A program made the position numbers and the translations under genes. Of a stretch of 45,480 bases of DNA, positions 8,873 through 17,939 are shown one piece after another. Each line of letters begins with the position of its first letter. Positions within the stretch are counted from its first letter, which is position 1. A model generated the notes under the pieces. It did no database searches. It worked only from the letters and a program-made list of their open reading frames with translations, and was not told the origin of the DNA. Origin of the DNA: an uncultured Bacteroidota bacterium (lineage in GTDB: Bacteria > Bacteroidota > Bacteroidia > Chitinophagales > Chitinophagaceae); the NCBI GenBank assembly GCA_903929425.1, contig CAIYUO010000032.1, positions 1 to 45,480 on the forward strand, written 5' to 3'.

Positions 8873-11061
8873 TGAATAGACTATTTACCATACTATTATT
8901 ATTTGTTTTTAGTGAACTAGCTGCACAAAACAACCTAGGGGGAATTGGACAATGGCGTGGTCATTTCAATAATCATAGTATTCGGCAAGTAGTTAAAGGT
9001 GATTATATATATGCTGCAAGTCCATATCAGATAATTAAATACGAAAATACCAACCCCATCAATTGGATGGATAAGTCAACTGGTCTAAATGATATAGGTA
9101 TTGAGCATATCGCATGGGATAAAAATCAAGAACAACTTATTATTACTTACGCTAATAGTAATATAGATATTATAAAAGGTGATCAAATTTTTAATATTAA
9201 TGATATACAACTAACCAATCTATATCCGTTTCGACAAATAAATGGAATACATGTTTTAAATAATTTTTGTTATTTAGCAACTCAATTTGGTATTGTCGTT
9301 ATGGATTTAACAAAGCATGAAATTAAAGACACCTGGTATCCGAATAATAATCAACAATCGGCAAATACTTTTAACGCTATTATTTCACGTGACTCTATTT
9401 TTGCAATAACCGAAAATGGTATTTGGTCTTGTCCATTAAAAAATAATTGGATTCAATACAACCAGTGGACGCATTTTTCAAATTTTGATAATTTGAAAAT
9501 CAAAGGTGTTATTCAACAAAATCAAATTTTATACGCGTATAGCAATAGTTCAATATATAGATTAGCTGATGGAAAAGAAGTGTACTCAATTAGTAATGGA
9601 AAGATTCAAAATTTAGATACTACTTTAAATGCCATAATTATAAACATACATTATCCAAATAATAAAGGAGGCTTGGTTCAATTAAATAAGGAATTTAAAA
9701 CCTCGGTAATTATGGATAGTAATCAAATAATATCCCCCATGCAATCTATCATGGAAAATAACCAATACTGGATTGCAGATAGTAGTGCTGGATTAGTTCA
9801 CAAATCCACTCAAAATGAATGGTTAGCGGTAGGTGGACCCATGTCAAATTTAAACGGAACCTTAGTTGTTGATGAAAAAGATTTGTTGGCGCCGTATGGA
9901 GATAATTATATAGGTTTTGCAAAATTAAGTGAAGACAAGTGGAGTCATGTAATAAAAGTTGGGAATGTAACTTTACCCAATTTAAATGCATCTTTTATTT
10001 CAAAAAAGGATCAAAGTTATTGGTTCACCACAAATAATAATGGTTTAATTCACTTAACCAACGACAACCATCAAGTTGATTTCGTTTTTCCTAATAAAAA
10101 TACAGGGTCTTATAAAAATATCCAAATGGATGCCAATCAAATGATTTGGATTACACAAGACCAACAAGGAATAGTGAGACAGACTGAAAATAATTGGAGT
10201 CTAATTACCCCTCCTGTTAATTTTGTAACGAAGGGACTTGATAAATTCATCGTAAACAATCAACAACAAGCATGGATGATTGCTCCTAACAAACAGGGAA
10301 TTTATGTATATCAATCAAAGGATGTTCATGGAACTGAGGCTTGGAAAATGCTGGGTACTGGTCAAACAAACGGTAATTTACCGAGTAACAATGTAACTAG
10401 TATGGCTCATGATAAAATGGGATCAATGTGGGTAGGAACAGACAATGGGATTGCTATTTTTAATTGTGGCAATATAGCAACAGAGCCTTGTAATGCCTAT
10501 TTACCCATCGTAAAAAGCAATGGGTTTAATGGCTATTTATTTCAAAAAGAAACAGTGAATACCATAGCCATTGACGGAGCCAATCGTAAATGGGTAGGCA
10601 CCCATAATGGCGCATGGCTATTGAGCGAAGATGGAATTGATATCATTGAACATTTTACAAAAAATAGCCCTTTACCATCAGATAGTATTGTACAAATTAT
10701 AATTGATCCAAAAAATGGTGAAGTATTTTTTAATACCAAAATTCAAATGGTAAGTTATAGAAGCACTTCAACAGAAGGTGCCATCAATCAACAAAATATC
10801 CAAATATTTCCAAATCCTATACCGCCAGCATTTAATGGATTAATTGCTATTAGAGGATTAGTAGATAACGCTGTTGTTAAAATAACCGATTTGACAGGAA
10901 AACTCTTATATCAAACAAAGGCACTTGGGGGACAAGCTGTTTGGAATGCTAGAACTTATGAAGGAAGACAGGTAGCGACTGGAATATATCTTGTTTTTGT
11001 AAGAGATATAGATGGTCATGAAAAAGGTATCGGGAAAATAGTAATTGCTGATGGATATTAG
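8872..11061 (+). CDS. porZ: PorZ, type IX secretion system surface component
   Basis: 729 residues with a signal peptide (MNRLFTILLLFVFSELAAQ). The mature start IGQWRGHF, followed by IYAASPYQIIKYE and ITYANSNIDII, matches my memory of PorZ, which has two beta-propellers and a C-terminal domain. Propeller-like repeats of the form W(V/I)GTxNG recur (MWVGTDNGIAIF, KWVGTHNGAWLL). The last about 85 residues, starting IFPNP, are a T9SS type A-like C-terminal domain. In Porphyromonas PorZ works on the cell surface with PorU to deliver anionic LPS for cargo anchoring. The start overlaps the NagZ-fusion stop (TAATG), so the two are translationally coupled. No other T9SS gene is in the window. Confidence 0.85.
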   Translation: MNRLFTILLLFVFSELAAQNNLGGIGQWRGHFNNHSIRQVVKGDYIYAASPYQIIKYENTNPINWMDKSTGLNDIGIEHIAWDKNQEQLIITYANSNIDIIKGDQIFNINDIQLTNLYPFRQINGIHVLNNFCYLATQFGIVVMDLTKHEIKDTWYPNNNQQSANTFNAIISRDSIFAITENGIWSCPLKNNWIQYNQWTHFSNFDNLKIKGVIQQNQILYAYSNSSIYRLADGKEVYSISNGKIQNLDTTLNAIIINIHYPNNKGGLVQLNKEFKTSVIMDSNQIISPMQSIMENNQYWIADSSAGLVHKSTQNEWLAVGGPMSNLNGTLVVDEKDLLAPYGDNYIGFAKLSEDKWSHVIKVGNVTLPNLNASFISKKDQSYWFTTNNNGLIHLTNDNHQVDFVFPNKNTGSYKNIQMDANQMIWITQDQQGIVRQTENNWSLITPPVNFVTKGLDKFIVNNQQQAWMIAPNKQGIYVYQSKDVHGTEAWKMLGTGQTNGNLPSNNVTSMAHDKMGSMWVGTDNGIAIFNCGNIATEPCNAYLPIVKSNGFNGYLFQKETVNTIAIDGANRKWVGTHNGAWLLSEDGIDIIEHFTKNSPLPSDSIVQIIIDPKNGEVFFNTKIQMVSYRSTSTEGAINQQNIQIFPNPIPPAFNGLIAIRGLVDNAVVKITDLTGKLLYQTKALGGQAVWNARTYEGRQVATGIYLVFVRDIDGHEKGIGKIVIADGY

Positions 11062-11630
11062 TCCAAATTGTATTCGAAGTTTTTGATCACCTTAAAATTC
11101 AAAACCCCTCTTTCGCCAGTCATCACTTTATACATAACCCTTCTTGCTTTTTTGGTGGGTATTTTAATGGCAGTATCTGCTTCAAATATCGGGAACTGTC
11201 TAAACAGAATGCCTTCAACTAGTTTATATTCATCTAACCCCCTGTAGCCTTTACTTAATACAAGATCATTTGTTATATCAGGAAAATAAATAGGTTGCAT
11301 GGATTCATTATTTTTAGAACTAATACTAAATAAGCTGATTTTATTTGCTGCATCAATAACATAAATTATCATATCTGGGAAACCGTCTTGATTCAAATCG
11401 TCAATTTCCGCTGAAATAATTCTTCCTTTCAAATCCAATGAAACCTCTCTTGCTTCGTTTGCAAATCCAATAGGCTTTACGCTCAAAACATTATGTTCTA
11501 TATTTTTATTTGTACAATTTACCCTAAATCCTGCCTTCCCGATTTTTAAAGTACTATCATACTTATTCATTTTTTGAGCATTAGAGAAAATAGACAAGAG
11601 CAAAAAAGAGATAAAAAATAATTTGTACAT
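11058..11630 (-). CDS. secreted PliI-like lysozyme-inhibitor family protein
   Basis: 190 residues from the ATG at 11630, which begins a signal peptide (MYKLFFISFLLLSIFSNAQ). The longer frame from 11666 would start upstream of the -7 element. The body matches what I recall of PliI (periplasmic inhibitor of i-type lysozyme): a REVSLDLKGRIISAEIDDLN stretch with an acidic DLNQDGFPD loop, then GYRGLDEYKLVEGILFRQFP, then YKVMTGERG. The PliI reading rests on remembered family patterns, not a search. Its stop overlaps the porZ stop from the other strand. A role in protecting the wall from host or predator lysozyme is inferred. Confidence 0.65.
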   Translation of the reverse strand: MYKLFFISFLLLSIFSNAQKMNKYDSTLKIGKAGFRVNCTNKNIEHNVLSVKPIGFANEAREVSLDLKGRIISAEIDDLNQDGFPDMIIYVIDAANKISLFSISSKNNESMQPIYFPDITNDLVLSKGYRGLDEYKLVEGILFRQFPIFEADTAIKIPTKKARRVMYKVMTGERGVLNFKVIKNFEYNLD

Positions 11631-11648
11631 TCGATTAGTATTTGGAAA

Positions 11649-11656
11649 CAAAGTTA
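11649..11656 (-). promoter_or_regulatory. -7 element of the PliI-like gene
   Basis: TAACTTTG on the minus strand (TAnnTTTG), 18 bases before the ATG at 11630. A TTG at 11680-11678 sits 21 bases upstream, a usual -33 spacing. It supports the shorter start. Confidence 0.6.
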
Positions 11657-11694
11657 ATAGTTTCATATATAATTTTCAATTCAAACAATAAATC

Positions 11695-12633
11695 ATGTCC
11701 TTTACGATTGATATTCAACCCCATTTTGATTTTAAGATCATCAGAATTGCCAATAATGACACAAAAGTATATATAGATATAGTGACAAAAGGCGGATTAT
11801 TAAATAGCTGGGTACAGCACAAAGGAAGCGCTCAATTTGATGTAATTGATGGTAATGAGCTTAGTAAGGGTTGGGTAAATTTTGAATCAAACGGATTTAA
11901 GAGTGCTAAAATGAATCCCTTTTGTTGCAGGTTAAATTTTGGCCATTACGATTATCATGATTCAAGTTTTAAAATTGAAAAATTTTATTTACATAAACAT
12001 GCAATTCACGGACTCCTTTATGATGAAGTATTTGAAATTGAGAAAACTGAGATAAATGATCAATGTGCGATTGTATGGTTGTCATATCATTATCAAAAAA
12101 AAGACATAGGGTATCCGTTTGATTATCATGTAAAATTAAAATGGTCTTTTTGGAAGGACAATAAAATTATGATTCAAACCGAAATTAACAATAATGAAAA
12201 CACCGATATCCCTATGATGGATGGATGGCATCCTTATTTTAAATTAGCCGATAGTATTGATGACTGCACACTTCAATTTATAAATAATGGACTATTAGAA
12301 TATGATATGGAGATAATTCCAACAAAAGAAATAATACCCAATCATGAATTTGAAAATGGAACAAAATTAAAAGGCGTAAATTTAGATAATGGCTATGTAC
12401 TAGACCCTAATAATCCTATTTGTATTTTAGAAAACAACCAATACAAGATAGTCGTAACGGCTGATCATAATTACCCCTATTTACAAATTTATACTCCACC
12501 GCATAGAAAAAGTATAGCTATTGAAAATTTAAGTGGCGCACCTGATAGTTTCAATAATAAAATGGGGCTGCACATTATGCAACCCCATGAAATATGGACG
12601 TTAAATACTCAGTATCAATTGTTCAACAAATAA
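11695..12633 (+). CDS. aldose 1-epimerase family protein
   Basis: 312 residues without signal peptide. It carries the galactose-mutarotase fold signatures: KHAIHG with H102/H105, GWHPYF with H179, and a C-terminal AIENLSGAPDSFN in which the Glu is the expected catalytic base. Members interconvert alpha and beta anomers of aldoses; the exact sugar is not readable. It starts 65 bases from the divergent PliI-like gene and converges on ridA. Confidence 0.88.
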   Translation: MSFTIDIQPHFDFKIIRIANNDTKVYIDIVTKGGLLNSWVQHKGSAQFDVIDGNELSKGWVNFESNGFKSAKMNPFCCRLNFGHYDYHDSSFKIEKFYLHKHAIHGLLYDEVFEIEKTEINDQCAIVWLSYHYQKKDIGYPFDYHVKLKWSFWKDNKIMIQTEINNNENTDIPMMDGWHPYFKLADSIDDCTLQFINNGLLEYDMEIIPTKEIIPNHEFENGTKLKGVNLDNGYVLDPNNPICILENNQYKIVVTADHNYPYLQIYTPPHRKSIAIENLSGAPDSFNNKMGLHIMQPHEIWTLNTQYQLFNK

Positions 12634-12670
12634 TTTGTGAAATAAAAAAAGTTTTAGCTATTAATTATAA

Positions 12671-13051
12671 TCATATAACTGCTGTTACACTAATTTCTAC
12701 ATTTACATTTCTAGGCAATGTTTTAACTGCAACCGTTTCACGAGCAGGAAATTGATCAGAAAAATAACTACCATAAACCTCATTCACTTGAGCAAACAAC
12801 TGCATGTCACTCAAAAATATGGTTGTTTTAACAATATGGGAAAAGTTGATTTTCGCTTCTTCTAAAATGGCTTTAATATTTTCCATCACTTGCTTGGTTT
12901 CGGATTGTATGTTATCTAAAACCAATTCACCGGTTGCAGGATCAAATGCTATTTGACCACTAGCAAATAAAAACCCATTAGCTATAACAGCTTGACTATA
13001 AGGACCAATCGGTGCTGGCACCATATTTGTTTGAATAACTTGTTTAGACAT
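12671..13051 (-). CDS. ridA: RidA-family enamine/imine deaminase
   Basis: 126 residues, full family length. The key Arg is R104 in FPARETVAVKTLPRN, with E119 near the C-terminus, as in active RidA that hydrolyses 2-aminoacrylate and related imines released by PLP enzymes. Cytoplasmic trimer by family. The gene is divergent from tsaB with 76 bases between the starts. Confidence 0.93.
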   Translation of the reverse strand: MSKQVIQTNMVPAPIGPYSQAVIANGFLFASGQIAFDPATGELVLDNIQSETKQVMENIKAILEEAKINFSHIVKTTIFLSDMQLFAQVNEVYGSYFSDQFPARETVAVKTLPRNVNVEISVTAVI

Positions 13052-13101
13052 ATTGATTAAATTAGAAGCACAATTTCATACTTTTCTATCAAATACAAGC
13101 T

Positions 13102-13109
13102 TATTTTTG
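13102..13109 (+). promoter_or_regulatory. -7 element of tsaB
   Basis: TATTTTTG (TAnnTTTG), 18 bases before the TTG start at 13128. It implies a leader of only about 10 bases. Confidence 0.5.
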
Positions 13110-13127
13110 TGAAACAATTTTTTTAAT

Positions 13128-13820
13128 TTGCCTACATTCCTATATATCGATACTGCTGGCGAAACAGCTACAATTGCTATAAGTGAGCATCAACAATTAC
13201 TTGCTATAGAACAAAATTTAACTCCAAATGCGCATGCATCATTTGTACAATTAGCTATCCAAAAAATGGTGAATGAATTGAATATACCCATGAATGCAAT
13301 TGATGCAATCGTGGTGACAATGGGTCCTGGCAGCTATACTGGATTAAGGGTGGGCCTGTCAAGTGCAAAAGGAATTGCATATGCCTTAAGTAAACCCCTG
13401 ATTGGTATTTCAACGCTAGAATTATTAGCTACCCATGCCGCTACGCATGAACAAGTTCAAAAGCATAGTGATTCAATTCAAATATTTTCAATGATTGATG
13501 CTAAAAGAATGGAAGTTTTCGGGGCAATTTACAAGTCAAATAAATCATTAATACTTGATTCTCAATCAATTATTTTAGATGAAAACTATTTACTTAATTT
13601 ATTAAATACGGGTCCTTTACTATGTGTAGGGAACGGAGCAACAAAAGCAAAAGAAATAGTTGAACATCCAGATTTATATTTCATGGAGTCATCCTATGGC
13701 ATATATGAGTTAATTAAATTAGCATCCATTAAATGGGAATTAAATGAATTTGAGAATATAGCCTATAGCAAACCCTCCTATTTGAAAGACTTCTATCAAA
13801 TTCCAAAGAAAATATCCTAA
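13128..13820 (+). CDS. tsaB: tRNA threonylcarbamoyladenosine biosynthesis protein TsaB
   Basis: 230 residues of the ASKHA fold: YIDTAGETATIAI at the N-terminus and VTMGPGSYTGLRVGLSSAKGIAYAL, the highly conserved TsaB/TsaD signature. It partners TsaD and TsaE in transferring threonylcarbamoyl to A37 of ANN-reading tRNAs. The start is TTG: an in-frame TGA lies six codons upstream and no ATG fits the conserved N-terminus, so TTG is the only sensible start. Confidence 0.93.
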   Translation: MPTFLYIDTAGETATIAISEHQQLLAIEQNLTPNAHASFVQLAIQKMVNELNIPMNAIDAIVVTMGPGSYTGLRVGLSSAKGIAYALSKPLIGISTLELLATHAATHEQVQKHSDSIQIFSMIDAKRMEVFGAIYKSNKSLILDSQSIILDENYLLNLLNTGPLLCVGNGATKAKEIVEHPDLYFMESSYGIYELIKLASIKWELNEFENIAYSKPSYLKDFYQIPKKIS

Positions 13821-13949
13821 AAAATAATATTTGATAAAAGGCAAATTAAATTCCATAAATAGCAAATAATTATATATTACTATTTAAATTAATAACGTAA
13901 CTTTATAAAACGATTATTTTTTATAAACCCCCAATAATCAATTATAGTC

Positions 13950-14285
13950 ATGAACCAATCATTACCCCAATTAATGTTAACTAATGGTAAAGCGCCTTTA
14001 AAAGTTGACTTGTTGCACAGCAAGAAAGCAGCAATGATTTTAAGAGCATTAAACCACAAATTACGTCAACAAATTGTTAAGCTCATTGATGAGCAACAAA
14101 AAATGACAGTAACTGAAATTTATGTGAAACTTAGATTAGAACAATCAGTTGCTTCACAACATTTAGCGATACTAAGAAGAGCAGGTATTGTTGTTACAAC
14201 AAGAGAAGGTAAATTTATTTTTTACACAGTTGATTATACAAGATTAGAACAAGTGAATCAATTTGTAGAACAACTAGTTGGTTAA
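13950..14285 (+). CDS. ArsR-family winged-helix regulator
   Basis: 111 residues. ILRALNHKLRQQIVKLI, then VTEIYVKLRLEQSVASQHLAILRRAGIVVTTREGKFIFYTV, is a typical ArsR helix-turn-helix with beta-hairpin wing. No ELCVCDL-type metal site and no cysteines are present, so it is probably not a classical metal sensor. The rhodanese gene follows after one base, suggesting that it regulates or is co-expressed with it. A weak -7-like TAACTTTA lies at 13898-13905. Confidence 0.9.
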   Translation: MNQSLPQLMLTNGKAPLKVDLLHSKKAAMILRALNHKLRQQIVKLIDEQQKMTVTEIYVKLRLEQSVASQHLAILRRAGIVVTTREGKFIFYTVDYTRLEQVNQFVEQLVG

Positions 14286-14286
14286 A

Positions 14287-14976
14287 ATGGTTTTATCTAT
14301 CGAACAATTCAAGGAATTACTTGAAAATCCTGACAATATTTTAATTGATACAAGATCCAAGGATCAATGGACAGAAAGTCATATTCCTAACTCATTACAT
14401 ATCACCCCGGCTACTGTAAAATATGCAGTAGCCATGGGGTCGATAACTAAAACATCACCCTTATTTTTTATTTTAGACGCTAATTTTGAAAATGAAACCC
14501 TAACCTATTTTAAGGAAGCAGGATTTTCAAACATCATTGGATATCTTAATGGCAGCTTTGAAGCTTGGCAAACAGCCGGTAACAAACACGATATGCTTAT
14601 TGAGGTAGAAGTTGACGAACTAGCAATGGATATACCCTTTGATGAATTTTTAATGCCAATGGATATAAGAACTGAAATTGACTACAATAAAGCTCATATC
14701 AAAAATTCAATTTCACTTCCTTTAGCAGAATTCATGGATCCAGGAAGTATGTCCGAGTTGGACGAGCATTTCAATATTTATATCATTAGTGAGGACGGCA
14801 CTACGAATACTTTAGCAGCTAGTATTTTAAAAAAACAAGGAATTCATAATATTAGAATTGTCAATGAAGGTTGGGCTGGTGTTGAATTACTAAAACAAAA
14901 GTTTAGTTTCGATAGTATAAAAAAGCCAACTATTACAAAAACCGATTCGACAAAAAATAGTTTTTTAGAAGATTAA
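14287..14976 (+). CDS. tandem rhodanese-like domain protein, both active sites lost
   Basis: 229 residues from ATG 14287, one base after the ArsR stop; a TTG at 14278 is possible but would overlap ArsR. Two rhodanese-like domains are visible, each with a DxR entrance motif (LIDTRSKDQW and PMDIRTEIDY) and an HIxxSxxxP/L segment. At the position of the catalytic cysteine loop the first has FILDANFENETL and the second YIISEDGTTNTL, so neither has a cysteine. It is therefore probably a binding or structural protein and not a sulfurtransferase. With the ArsR partner, a redox or sulfur-sensing unit is possible; this is inference. Confidence 0.8.
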   Translation: MVLSIEQFKELLENPDNILIDTRSKDQWTESHIPNSLHITPATVKYAVAMGSITKTSPLFFILDANFENETLTYFKEAGFSNIIGYLNGSFEAWQTAGNKHDMLIEVEVDELAMDIPFDEFLMPMDIRTEIDYNKAHIKNSISLPLAEFMDPGSMSELDEHFNIYIISEDGTTNTLAASILKKQGIHNIRIVNEGWAGVELLKQKFSFDSIKKPTITKTDSTKNSFLED

Positions 14977-14981
14977 GAACA

Positions 14982-15869
14982 CTATTTAATGAATAGCTTT
15001 TCATGAATATTTGCATCATATTCATATCTCCATCGTCGATGACTCCATAAATAATTAGCAGGATTAGCTTTAATTTTTTCCTCCAATATTTTAACGAATT
15101 GAGCAGTAAGTTGACCATCCTTAAAGTAATTAGGGGAAGTCGTCATCAATTCATATTGGGTATGATAATAGCCCCTTTTAGTCCTGTAAAAATTTGCAAA
15201 TACCTGCGCTGTATTATTTATTTTAGCTCCCTTTTCTGGCCCTTTTACAAATGGAGTAGGTCTTCCAAAAAAGTTTACCCAATAGGCTTGTAAAGGATTC
15301 CCTGGGTTTTGATCCGCCGCTAATGCTAACGAATATGGGCCCTGAGCTATATATTTAGGGAAGGCGGATTTAAAATTGGTAGCTGAAATTAATATCGTGC
15401 CGTACCTTGCTCTAAGATCAAATATAATTTTATTAAATGATTTATTGCTTAAAGGCATATACACTGCAATAAATGGATAATGACCATATTTAGCAGCACC
15501 CCAATTAGCAAATTCCCAATTAAAAAAATGGCCAGCCATTAATTGAACACTTTGGCCGGTTTTGAATAAATCTTGTAATACGTCAGCATTTGATGTAAAC
15601 CTTTTTGCAAAAGTTTTATCTGATACTGATAATAATTTTATGGTCTCTATAAATGAATCCGTGAATTGTTGGTAAAAAGCTTTTGCAATGGTATCTCTTT
15701 CCTTTTCAGATTTATTAGGAAATGCAATCGCTAAATTATGATGAACAACATCTAATCTATATTTAAAAACATGACGTAATAAAAAAGCCAATCCATCACT
15801 TATCAAATAAAGCACACGCCAAGGTAATAATGAAATTAAATAAAGAAAACTATATATGATTATATACAT
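14982..15869 (-). CDS. LpxL/HtrB-type lipid A acyltransferase
   Basis: 295 residues with an N-terminal membrane anchor (about 1-30) and the acyltransferase HX4E motif H114-FFNW-E119. A YMPLSNKSFNKIIFDLRARYG block and an AADQNPGN segment follow, as in LpxL/LpxM. It adds a secondary acyl chain to lipid A (or a related lipid) at the inner membrane. It starts 24 bases after the ispG stop and is probably co-transcribed with it. Confidence 0.87.
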   Translation of the reverse strand: MYIIIYSFLYLISLLPWRVLYLISDGLAFLLRHVFKYRLDVVHHNLAIAFPNKSEKERDTIAKAFYQQFTDSFIETIKLLSVSDKTFAKRFTSNADVLQDLFKTGQSVQLMAGHFFNWEFANWGAAKYGHYPFIAVYMPLSNKSFNKIIFDLRARYGTILISATNFKSAFPKYIAQGPYSLALAADQNPGNPLQAYWVNFFGRPTPFVKGPEKGAKINNTAQVFANFYRTKRGYYHTQYELMTTSPNYFKDGQLTAQFVKILEEKIKANPANYLWSHRRWRYEYDANIHEKLFIK

Positions 15870-15893
15870 GAAATGATGGTTCTAAATAAATGT

Positions 15894-17903
15894 TTATTTT
15901 TCAATCCAAGCCCCGTGCTCTTTTAACAATTGTATTAATTCATCAACTGCTACCTCACTGTCAATATTTCTTTTCATAATTTCCTTGCCTTTATACAAGG
16001 TTATTTTCCCAACTCCACTTCCAACATAACCAAAATCTGCATCAGCCATTTCACCCGGACCATTTACAATACAACCCATAATCGCAATTTTAAGTCCTTT
16101 CAAATGGTTTGTTACTTTTCTGATTTTTGCAGTGGTTTCCTGTAATTCAAATAAGGTGCGACCGCAACTTGGACAAGAAATGTATTCGGTTTTAGAAATC
16201 CTTGTTCTTGTGGCTTGTAATATACCAAAACTAGTGGCGTTTAAAAATTGTTCGATTGTTGAATTACTTAAATAATTACGTCCTGATAAATTTGACATTT
16301 TGCCAGCTGACTCGATATAAACATTCTCAGACACACCCAAACAAATACCATCTCCAAAACCGTCTAATAATAAGGCGCCTGTTTCAGTTGCAAAATGTAT
16401 TAAATGTTCATCGGTTGTAAGATGACTACTATCCGTCATTAATATAACGGGTGTATCAATACCTAATTCCATCAATTTAACAAACATGCGTCTCACTGCA
16501 GGCATGGCATGTTGCAACTTGCTACTTAAACAAAAAACGACGGTTGGATTTTTAGCGATGTTTAATAATTGCTCATCTGCTATTTGTGAGGCAGTAATAT
16601 AACAGTCAATCATTACAAAATTAAGCGCCGTATTTTTATGATCAGATGCTATAAAATCAGTAAAATTAGATATTGGAAAATATTTATTTTTTTCAATCCC
16701 GATACCCATTTTTAATTCGGTAGTGATGATACGCAAAGTGCCTGGTAAGTCAAAATCAACTGTTTTGTTTCCAACAAAAACATAATCAGCAGCAGCATCA
16801 CCAATAGACCATTTATCAATGTCAGCATTATAGGTATAACCTATGGCTAGTAAACTTTCTCTTGAAATTAATTCTAAATGACTCAAGTCAGCAATCACTA
16901 CCGGCACTTGTCCAGCGCCAATATTTAATACCTCTTTGGTGGGTCTTCGTTTATATTCAAATGGATTATATGGTAATTTGTCAATTGGTAAAATAGATGC
17001 ATTTCCTAAATTGATAGCTTGATCATTATACCTTTTAACAATATCTCTACAAACAGGGATTTCTAATTCAGGATCCTCGGTTAAACTTACCCTGATGGTA
17101 TCTCCGATTCCATCCTCTAATAATGTTCCAATACCAATGGCACTTTTAATACGTCCATCCTCCCCATCACCCGCTTCCGTTACACCTAAATGTAAAGGAT
17201 AGCATTCTCCAAATTCATGCTGCATTTGTTGCAATAATAACCGGTAAGCATGAACCATCACTTGAGGGTTGCTGGACTTCATACTTAAAATAATTTGATG
17301 ATAATCCAAGCTTCTAGCAATACGACAAAACTCCATAGCACTTTCTACCATTCCATTAGCCGTGTCACCATACCTACTCATGATCCTATCGCTTAATGAA
17401 CCATGATTGGTTCCAATACGCATAGCAGTACCATGTTGTTTACATATTAAAACCAATGGCGTAAACCTTTCTCTAATTCTTTCAATTTCTTCAATATATT
17501 CTGCATCGGTATATTCAATTTGTTCAAATTTTTTCTTATCAACATAGTTACCTGGGTTGACCCTAACTTTTTCTACAATAGTTGCTGCAATCTCAGCAGC
17601 ATTCGGAGTAAAATGAATATCAGCAACCAATGGTGTATTATATCCTTTTGCAATTAATGCGGCTTTAATATTTGCTAAATTATCGGCCTCTTTTTTAGAA
17701 GGAGCCGTAATTCTAACTAACTCAGCTCCAGCTTCTATACATTTGATTACTTGCGCTACTGTTTTGTCAGTATCCATTGTATCAGTAGTGGTCATTGTCT
17801 GAACCCTAATAGGATGCCCACCTCCAATAATCAAATTACCAATTTTTACTTCTCTTGTAATAAATCTTTTATAAGCAGTTAATGAGTTACAATAGTATTG
17901 CAT
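15894..17903 (-). CDS. ispG: (E)-4-hydroxy-3-methylbut-2-enyl-diphosphate synthase, long form
   Basis: 669 residues. The N-terminal TIM barrel (IRVQTMTTTDTMDTD, ADIHF, VRVNPGNY) and the C-terminal [4Fe-4S] domain with CPSCGRT and MGCIVNGPGEMADADFGYVG are both present. The roughly 260-residue central insertion makes it the long IspG of Bacteroidota, Chlamydiae and plants. It reduces MEcPP to HMBPP in the MEP isoprenoid pathway. No other MEP gene is nearby; lpxL follows downstream. Confidence 0.96.
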   Translation of the reverse strand: MQYYCNSLTAYKRFITREVKIGNLIIGGGHPIRVQTMTTTDTMDTDKTVAQVIKCIEAGAELVRITAPSKKEADNLANIKAALIAKGYNTPLVADIHFTPNAAEIAATIVEKVRVNPGNYVDKKKFEQIEYTDAEYIEEIERIRERFTPLVLICKQHGTAMRIGTNHGSLSDRIMSRYGDTANGMVESAMEFCRIARSLDYHQIILSMKSSNPQVMVHAYRLLLQQMQHEFGECYPLHLGVTEAGDGEDGRIKSAIGIGTLLEDGIGDTIRVSLTEDPELEIPVCRDIVKRYNDQAINLGNASILPIDKLPYNPFEYKRRPTKEVLNIGAGQVPVVIADLSHLELISRESLLAIGYTYNADIDKWSIGDAAADYVFVGNKTVDFDLPGTLRIITTELKMGIGIEKNKYFPISNFTDFIASDHKNTALNFVMIDCYITASQIADEQLLNIAKNPTVVFCLSSKLQHAMPAVRRMFVKLMELGIDTPVILMTDSSHLTTDEHLIHFATETGALLLDGFGDGICLGVSENVYIESAGKMSNLSGRNYLSNSTIEQFLNATSFGILQATRTRISKTEYISCPSCGRTLFELQETTAKIRKVTNHLKGLKIAIMGCIVNGPGEMADADFGYVGSGVGKITLYKGKEIMKRNIDSEVAVDELIQLLKEHGAWIEK

Positions 17904-17939
17904 ATTAAAATTGATATTATTAACTAATATTTGAAATGT

